Source: Burkholderia cepacia (lineage in GTDB: Bacteria; Pseudomonadota; Gammaproteobacteria; Burkholderiales; Burkholderiaceae). From it: a stretch of DNA of 64,000 nt. Positions 59,716-64,000 of this stretch are shown in pieces (positions within the stretch are counted from its first letter, which is position 1; every line of letters begins with the position of its first letter). The notes beneath the pieces were generated by a model. That model was not told where the DNA came from. It did not search any database and was given only the letters and a program-made list of their open reading frames with translations. The position numbers and the translations under genes are program-made. The stretch spans positions 3,162,001 to 3,226,000 of the forward strand of contig NZ_CP073638.1 in the NCBI RefSeq assembly GCF_029962485.1. The letters run 5' to 3'.

Positions 59716-59865
59716 GGTGATGCTCCCGTAGGTTTTTGAGCGTGCTCGCGTCGACGCGGGTTCGCGCGTCGGCGGCCACGCCTTGACTGGATCCGCATCG
59801 TAAATTACGGTCACGAACGGGATAAGCCGTGAAAAGCGGCGAGCTTTGATACCTGAAACGGGATA

Positions 59866-60804
59866 ATGATGCGCAGCAAGCTGGATCTGAACGCGGTGCG
59901 CGTGTTCGTGTCGGTCGTCGACGAAGGCAGTTTTGCAGGCGCCGCGCGCGTGCTGTCGATACCCGGTTCCAACGTGAGCCGCCATGTGGCGCAACTGGAG
60001 TCGAGGCTCGGCGTGCGTCTGCTGGAACGCAGCACGCGGCACCTGCGCATGACGGAGGCCGGGCGTCTGCTGCACGAGCGCGCGAAGCCGATGCTCGATG
60101 CACTGACGCTCGCCGAGTTCGAACTGACCTCGCAGCAGACCGAGCTGCGCGGTGTGCTGAAGCTCTGCGTGCCCGGCGAAATCGGACCGCGCATGCTCGG
60201 GCCGATCGTCGCGGAATTCGCGAGCCGCCATCCGCGCGTCGAAATCGATTGCGATACGAGCCTCGCAGGCGTCTCGACGTTGCGCGACGATATCGACCTG
60301 TCGATCATCGTCAATCGCGGCAAGCTGGATGACAGCGCATTCGTCGTCAGGCCGCTCGTGAGCTTGCCGAGCGTTGTCGTGGCCGCGCCGTCGCTGATCG
60401 AACGCGCGGGCATGCCGACCCGGACGGAGCAGCTCAGGCAATTGCCGTGCATCACGACGTTGAGCACGCTAAAGGGGCAGCCGTGGCAGTTCGCCGACGG
60501 CGACGGGCGGATTCACAAGATTCCGGTCGCGAGCCGGTATCGCGTCAACAGCGGCGAGATGGCGGGGCTGGCGGCGGTGAACGGGATCGGCTTCGCGATT
60601 CTCGTCGAACGCGGGTGCGCGGCCGAGCTGGCCGCGGGGCGGCTCGTGCGCGTGCCGCTGGAGATGACGCCGGCGCCGCTGGAGCTGCATGCCGCTTATG
60701 CGAGCCGGAATTCGGTCAATGCGAAGATCCGCGAGTTGCTGCAGATGATGCAGGAGCGGCTGGCGGTGGAAGGGGCGAAACCGTCATCGAGGTCACTTCG
60801 GTAG
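59866..60804 (+). CDS. LysR-family transcriptional regulator
   Basis: A 312-residue LysR protein: winged helix at residues ~6-64 (LNAVRVFVSVVDEGSFAGAA, SNVSRHVAQLESRLGVRLLE), then the two-lobed effector domain. It is divergent from the flavin monooxygenase and presumably controls it. The end overlaps the tail of the GNAT gene on the other strand by 12 bases. Confidence 0.9.
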   Translation: MMRSKLDLNAVRVFVSVVDEGSFAGAARVLSIPGSNVSRHVAQLESRLGVRLLERSTRHLRMTEAGRLLHERAKPMLDALTLAEFELTSQQTELRGVLKLCVPGEIGPRMLGPIVAEFASRHPRVEIDCDTSLAGVSTLRDDIDLSIIVNRGKLDDSAFVVRPLVSLPSVVVAAPSLIERAGMPTRTEQLRQLPCITTLSTLKGQPWQFADGDGRIHKIPVASRYRVNSGEMAGLAAVNGIGFAILVERGCAAELAAGRLVRVPLEMTPAPLELHAAYASRNSVNAKIRELLQMMQERLAVEGAKPSSRSLR

Positions 60805-61329
60805 CGTGCGCCAATAGCGCACCTCTTCGATAGGGCTCCCGTCGATTTCGAACGTCTTGACGTCGTCTTCGGCGACGAAGCCTTCGCGTTCGTAGAAGGC
60901 CCTGGCCCGACGGTTCTTGATCAATACCCAGAGCGACACCCATGAATGGCCCAGGTCGTGCAACGACCGGCATGCATGGTCGACCAGCGCCGCGCCGATC
61001 CCTTGGCCGCAATGCGACGGGTGCAGATAGATCGCTTCGATTTCACCCCACGCGCGATCCTTGTCGGTGTCGCGCGTCGGGCCATAGGCGATCCAGCCTG
61101 CCGGCGTGTTGTCCGCGCCCGAGACCGCGAGTGCGACGCGCGGCCGTCCGGCGTCGAGCGCATGGCGCCACGAAGCAGTGCGTTTTTCGACCGACAGGCC
61201 TGCGAGGAACGCCGCCGGCATGATGTCCGTGTAGGTCGCCTGCCACGATGCAACGTGGATGTCGGCGATGGCAGGCGCATCGGCGGATGTGGCCGCGCGG
61301 ATGTCGATCGTCGTCGTGTTCAGTGCCAT
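60793..61329 (-). CDS. GNAT-family N-acetyltransferase
   Basis: A 178-residue acetyltransferase. IDIRAATSADAPAIADIHVA is the N-terminal strand-helix; IEAIYLHPSHCGQGIGAALV carries the acetyl-CoA pyrophosphate loop (GQGIGAA); NRRARAFYEREGF is motif B. It transfers an acetyl group from acetyl-CoA to an amine or similar acceptor. The start is ATG 61329. Substrate unknown. Confidence 0.87.
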   Translation of the reverse strand: MALNTTTIDIRAATSADAPAIADIHVASWQATYTDIMPAAFLAGLSVEKRTASWRHALDAGRPRVALAVSGADNTPAGWIAYGPTRDTDKDRAWGEIEAIYLHPSHCGQGIGAALVDHACRSLHDLGHSWVSLWVLIKNRRARAFYEREGFVAEDDVKTFEIDGSPIEEVRYWRTLPK

Positions 61330-61379
61330 GCGTACCTCGCCAGATCGTGTGCCGTTTGCGGCGTTGCCCCGCGCGGAAT

Positions 61380-61958
61380 TCATTCCGCCGGATCCAGGCT
61401 GCTGTCGATGGCGAAACTGTAGCCGAGATCCACGCGTGACGCGTCGCCCGGCGCGTCGGTACGCTTCAGCACGAACTCGAACGCGGGCTCGAACCAGCCG
61501 TTGCGCGGCACTTCGCCGCCGAGGATTTCGACGTCGTACCAGCCGTTGTCGATTTCGATGACGGGCCTGCCCGGTTCACGATAGCGCGCAAGCAGCGCGT
61601 TTACCGATGCGTCGGTGAAGCGTTCGAGAATCCGCCACGTGTAAAGCATCACCGAGCGATGTTCGACGCGCAGCACGTATCCGCCGCGCCGATGCTGCAG
61701 GCGGCTTCCGGCCTTGAGCAGTTCGGGCGTGTCGTCGTCCAGCGTGAAGATAGCCGTATACGGATGGTTCTCGATACCGGCCAGCGGAATGACGACCCCT
61801 TCGAGCACGGCATGGTCGCCGCTGTCGCGGGTCGTGAACTCGGACGCGAGGTTGTCCGGCAGCCGATGGGTTTCCTTGTAGCGCTTCAGCAGCAGAAGAT
61901 CGCCAACGAGGAAACAGTCGATCAGGTCGTTGAGGACTTCGGAGAATTCATGCCGCAT
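61380..61958 (-). CDS. Conserved hypothetical protein
   Basis: A 192-residue cytoplasmic-looking protein (MRHEFSEVLNDLIDCFLVGD, EIDNGWYDVEILGGEVPRNG). Codon use is typical for the chromosome and the frame lies in a minus-strand run of genes. I do not recognise a family; no signal peptide, helix-turn-helix or metal motif is visible. Confidence 0.75.
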   Translation of the reverse strand: MRHEFSEVLNDLIDCFLVGDLLLLKRYKETHRLPDNLASEFTTRDSGDHAVLEGVVIPLAGIENHPYTAIFTLDDDTPELLKAGSRLQHRRGGYVLRVEHRSVMLYTWRILERFTDASVNALLARYREPGRPVIEIDNGWYDVEILGGEVPRNGWFEPAFEFVLKRTDAPGDASRVDLGYSFAIDSSLDPAE

Positions 61959-62020
61959 CGTCGTTCCTTTCGGGGGTGCGGTGCCGGGAATCGCTTCGCG
62001 GCACCGCACGTGCGACAACC

Positions 62021-62410
62021 TTACTCGCCGAGCTTCGACGTCACGCACCCCGTGCTCGAGCATTCGCGCTCACGCTCGCGCAGGAACGACAGCCGCGACT
62101 GCGTCATGTCGTTCGCGCACTGGATATCCACGAGGTAGCTGTTGTTGCGCGTCTCGCTGCACTGCGCATCGCGTTGCTTCAGCCACGCGAGCTGGCCGGC
62201 CTTCAGCGTCGCCTGCTGGTCACCGCTCAGTTGCTTGCGCAGGCGGCCGTATTCGTCGTTGAGATCGCGGTCGGACTGCGAGAACTGCGTGCTGGTGCAG
62301 TACACCTGGTCGAACGCGCTGCGCGGCTTCCCGCAGCCGGCCGCGTGCGCGGCGAACGGAACGGCGAGCGCGAGCAGCGCGCAGGATGCGAACAGATTCT
62401 TCTTTTTCAT
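62021..62410 (-). CDS. LprI-like/DUF1311 exported protein
   Basis: A 129-residue exported protein: signal peptide MKKKNLFASCALLALAVPFA then AHAAGCGKP. The mature part has DQVYCTSTQFSQSDRDLNDE and LAWLKQRDAQC, the four-Cys pattern of the lysozyme-inhibitor LprI N-terminal (DUF1311) family. It probably acts in the periplasm. The start is ATG 62410. Confidence 0.8.
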   Translation of the reverse strand: MKKKNLFASCALLALAVPFAAHAAGCGKPRSAFDQVYCTSTQFSQSDRDLNDEYGRLRKQLSGDQQATLKAGQLAWLKQRDAQCSETRNNSYLVDIQCANDMTQSRLSFLRERERECSSTGCVTSKLGE

Positions 62411-62464
62411 TGTGATGCTCCTGACTGGGTGAAAACCGTTGAGCCCGACGGGCGATACCGTCAT

Positions 62465-63229
62465 TTATTGCGGCGTGGTGCACGCGTCGATCCCGCCCGC
62501 GATCGCGGTGGACACGCGCTGGATCGTCTCGCGCCGCGCGAGCCGTGCTTCCTCGTCCGGGTTGACGATCACGCCGGCCTCGACGAGCACGGCTGGAATC
62601 GGCGCGGTGCGCAGCACGACGAGATCGTCGAAGCGGTGGATGCCGAGTTGCGGGTCGATCAGCGGGCGGTTCTCGCCGCGGATCGGCTGTGCGTGGTACA
62701 GCGACGGCCGTTCGCCGGCCGCGACCAGCCGCTCGGCGATCGCCTTTGCGCAACGCAGGCTTTCCGCATAGTGCGGATTGCGCTCCGACACGAATACCGA
62801 GAAGCCGCGGAATTCGCGCTGCCGGCCCGCGTCGATGAACTGCTGCTGCATCGAGTCGTGATGGATCGACACGAACAGGTTCGCGTCGGGCGCCTGGGTC
62901 GAGCGCTGGTCGAGCTTGATCTCGCGGCCGTCGGCCGATGTGCGCAGCACGCGGTCGCCGTGCGCGGCGAGCTTCTCGGCGACTGCGCCGGACAGGTCGA
63001 GGTTGTACAGGTATTCGACGCGGCCGCTCGCGCCGGTGGAGCCCGGATGCGCGGGCGTATGGCCGGTGTCGACGACGATGTAGCGCGCGGAGGCGGGCGC
63101 GGTGCCGGTGGTGCCTGCGGGGTCGGCCGCATGCAGCGCCAGCGGCGCGCCGAGCAGCGGGGCGCAGGCGAGCACGCGCGCGGCGGCGCGCACGAGCGGG
63201 CGAAGGCGTCGAAGGGTTCGGTTCGTCAT
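62465..63229 (-). CDS. N-acetylmuramoyl-L-alanine amidase (Amidase_3)
   Basis: A 254-residue exported Zn amidase. The N-terminal signal region ends near ALHAAD. Zn ligands are H57 (VVDTGHTPAHPG), E72 (GRVEYLYNL) and H123 (FVSIHHDS); the catalytic Glu is in PAVLVEAGVIVNPDEE. It cleaves the amide bond between MurNAc and L-Ala in peptidoglycan, used for cell separation and recycling. The start ATG 63229 is chosen; upstream in-frame codons add 20 residues of uncertain value. Confidence 0.88.
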   Translation of the reverse strand: MTNRTLRRLRPLVRAAARVLACAPLLGAPLALHAADPAGTTGTAPASARYIVVDTGHTPAHPGSTGASGRVEYLYNLDLSGAVAEKLAAHGDRVLRTSADGREIKLDQRSTQAPDANLFVSIHHDSMQQQFIDAGRQREFRGFSVFVSERNPHYAESLRCAKAIAERLVAAGERPSLYHAQPIRGENRPLIDPQLGIHRFDDLVVLRTAPIPAVLVEAGVIVNPDEEARLARRETIQRVSTAIAGGIDACTTPQ

Positions 63230-63353
63230 TGTTGTTTGCGCGGAGGGCATACGGCGCATCGCACGGTGCGGCACCGTCGGCCTGCTCAATGCAGTCGGAA
63301 TGTCGCGCGATTATAGCGGTTGGCGGCGGCGCCGCAATGACGAACGACGGTCG

Positions 63354-64000
63354 TCAGGCGAGCACGCGCCGGGCCGCGAGCATGCCCCAGTACGACGCTT
63401 CCTCGAACAGCGACAGCCCGGACAGGTCGGCATGCGCGAACACGACGGGGCCGTCGGCATCGCGCAGCGCGAGCAGGCCCGGGCGGCTCAGGAAGCCGAC
63501 GTCGGGCGTCGCCATTGCGTGGCCGCGCACGGTGATCTCGAGCGCCGTTGCGTGTTTCCACAGCTCGCGCCCGTAGACGGCCTGCAGGTCGATCGCGGCC
63601 TGTTCGCGCAACGCGCCGGGTTTTGCCTGGGCAAGCCAGCGGCGCGTGTCGTCCGGTGTTTGCGTATTCAATGCCTGATACGCGGAGAACACCGAGCGCG
63701 TCGGCGGCGACATCCGGATCAGCTGGTGCGTCGACACGACATAGCCGAGCGCCTCACCGCCGTAGACGACGTTGTCCCACGCGAGCGGCACGCCGGCTTC
63801 TTCGGCCGGCATCCCGTCGAGCAGGAAATTGGACACGAGCCACGGCGCGCGCGGCGGCAGGTCGCGCGCCGGTTCGAAGCCATACGCGGCAAGCTGCGGA
63901 AATACGCGCGCGGCGACGAACAGCGGCATCGCGCTCACGACGCGCCGGGCCTTCAGCGTGAACGTCGACAGCGTGCCGTCTTCGCCGATGCGCGCACACA
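63354..64000 (-). CDS. FAD/NAD(P)-binding oxidoreductase, 3' part
   Basis: The gene runs off the right window edge. About 215 C-terminal residues are visible, including ARRVVSAMPLFVAARVFPQL, LAWDNVVYGGEALGYVVSTH and PVVFAHADLSGLSLFEEASY then WGMLAARRVL, which fit the substrate region and C-terminal FAD segment of the amine oxidase/NAD(P)-binding Rossmann oxidoreductase group. The FAD-binding start is outside the window, so the specific function cannot be given. Confidence 0.65.
   Translation of the reverse strand, partial: CARIGEDGTLSTFTLKARRVVSAMPLFVAARVFPQLAAYGFEPARDLPPRAPWLVSNFLLDGMPAEEAGVPLAWDNVVYGGEALGYVVSTHQLIRMSPPTRSVFSAYQALNTQTPDDTRRWLAQAKPGALREQAAIDLQAVYGRELWKHATALEITVRGHAMATPDVGFLSRPGLLALRDADGPVVFAHADLSGLSLFEEASYWGMLAARRVLA

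Noticed and set aside
1..64000. CRISPR arrays, tRNA, rRNA or riboswitches
   Set aside because: No regularly spaced repeats, tRNA-like cloverleaf or conserved riboswitch core was noticed by eye; a covariance-model scan was not possible here.

Overview
The window looks like a Burkholderia chromosome, most likely from the Burkholderia cepacia complex. It is GC-rich with strong GC3 bias and holds Burkholderia-type gene sets: a cable-pilus-like alpha-fimbria locus, a DUF1329/DUF1302/RND/YCF48 set, a puu polyamine cluster and many LysR/TetR regulators. No rRNA, tRNA or CRISPR array was seen. Assignments come from reading motifs and family resemblance by eye; no search was run.

Layout. (1) 1-1010 is core-like: the 3' end of a PLP aminotransferase and the first part of an amino-acid-binding protein. 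(2) About 1010-20465 is a mosaic accessory region. Base composition drops in the middle of the binding-protein gene. A class II aldolase, a decayed IS110 element, an MHS-type transporter with a divergent LysR gene and a decayed IS3 element follow. Then comes an alpha-fimbria (CS1/cable-type) locus with major pilin, usher, three chaperones (one truncated), tip adhesin and minor pilin. Two RcsB-like response regulators and an 1122-residue hybrid histidine kinase sit beside it. The block ends in truncated genes and another broken IS3 element. (3) About 20680-43445 is a coherent catabolic island: two Tat-exported flavin amine oxidase plus membrane diheme cytochrome c modules, a phytanoyl-CoA-type dioxygenase, RidA, DUF1329, DUF1302, MMPL/RND transporter, YCF48 protein, a saccharopine-dehydrogenase-like enzyme, acyl-CoA ligase, SCP2-type thiolase, DAO-type oxidoreductase, acyl-CoA dehydrogenase and two TetR regulators. 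Four of its transcription units begin with the same bipartite element: GGGAATACCC, 31-33 bases, then TGACCTA inside a plausible -35/-10 promoter. (4) 43446-54268 is a scarred zone: IS3, SDR, thiolase and ketosynthase remnants, an EthD protein, pntAB with pntA broken by one missing base, a minus-strand group of FAD oxidoreductase, ACP, thioesterase-like protein and ketosynthase stub, and a quinone-reductase/GlxA-type regulator pair. (5) 55150-58513 is a puuB-puuR-puuA type polyamine cluster. (6) 58537-64000 is ordinary chromosome: a flavin monooxygenase with divergent LysR regulator, GNAT, an unknown protein, an LprI-like protein, a cell-wall amidase and a partial oxidoreductase.

How the parts may work together (inference). 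The catabolic island reads as a system for a hydrophobic amine. Outer-membrane and RND components would move it, periplasmic amine oxidases would pass electrons to diheme cytochromes c, RidA would hydrolyse imines, and ligase, dehydrogenase and thiolase would carry out beta-oxidation-like steps. The repeated promoter element would bind the units into one regulon. The fimbrial locus appears to carry its own phosphorelay, and its major pilin gene contains an 11-G run that could make it phase-variable.
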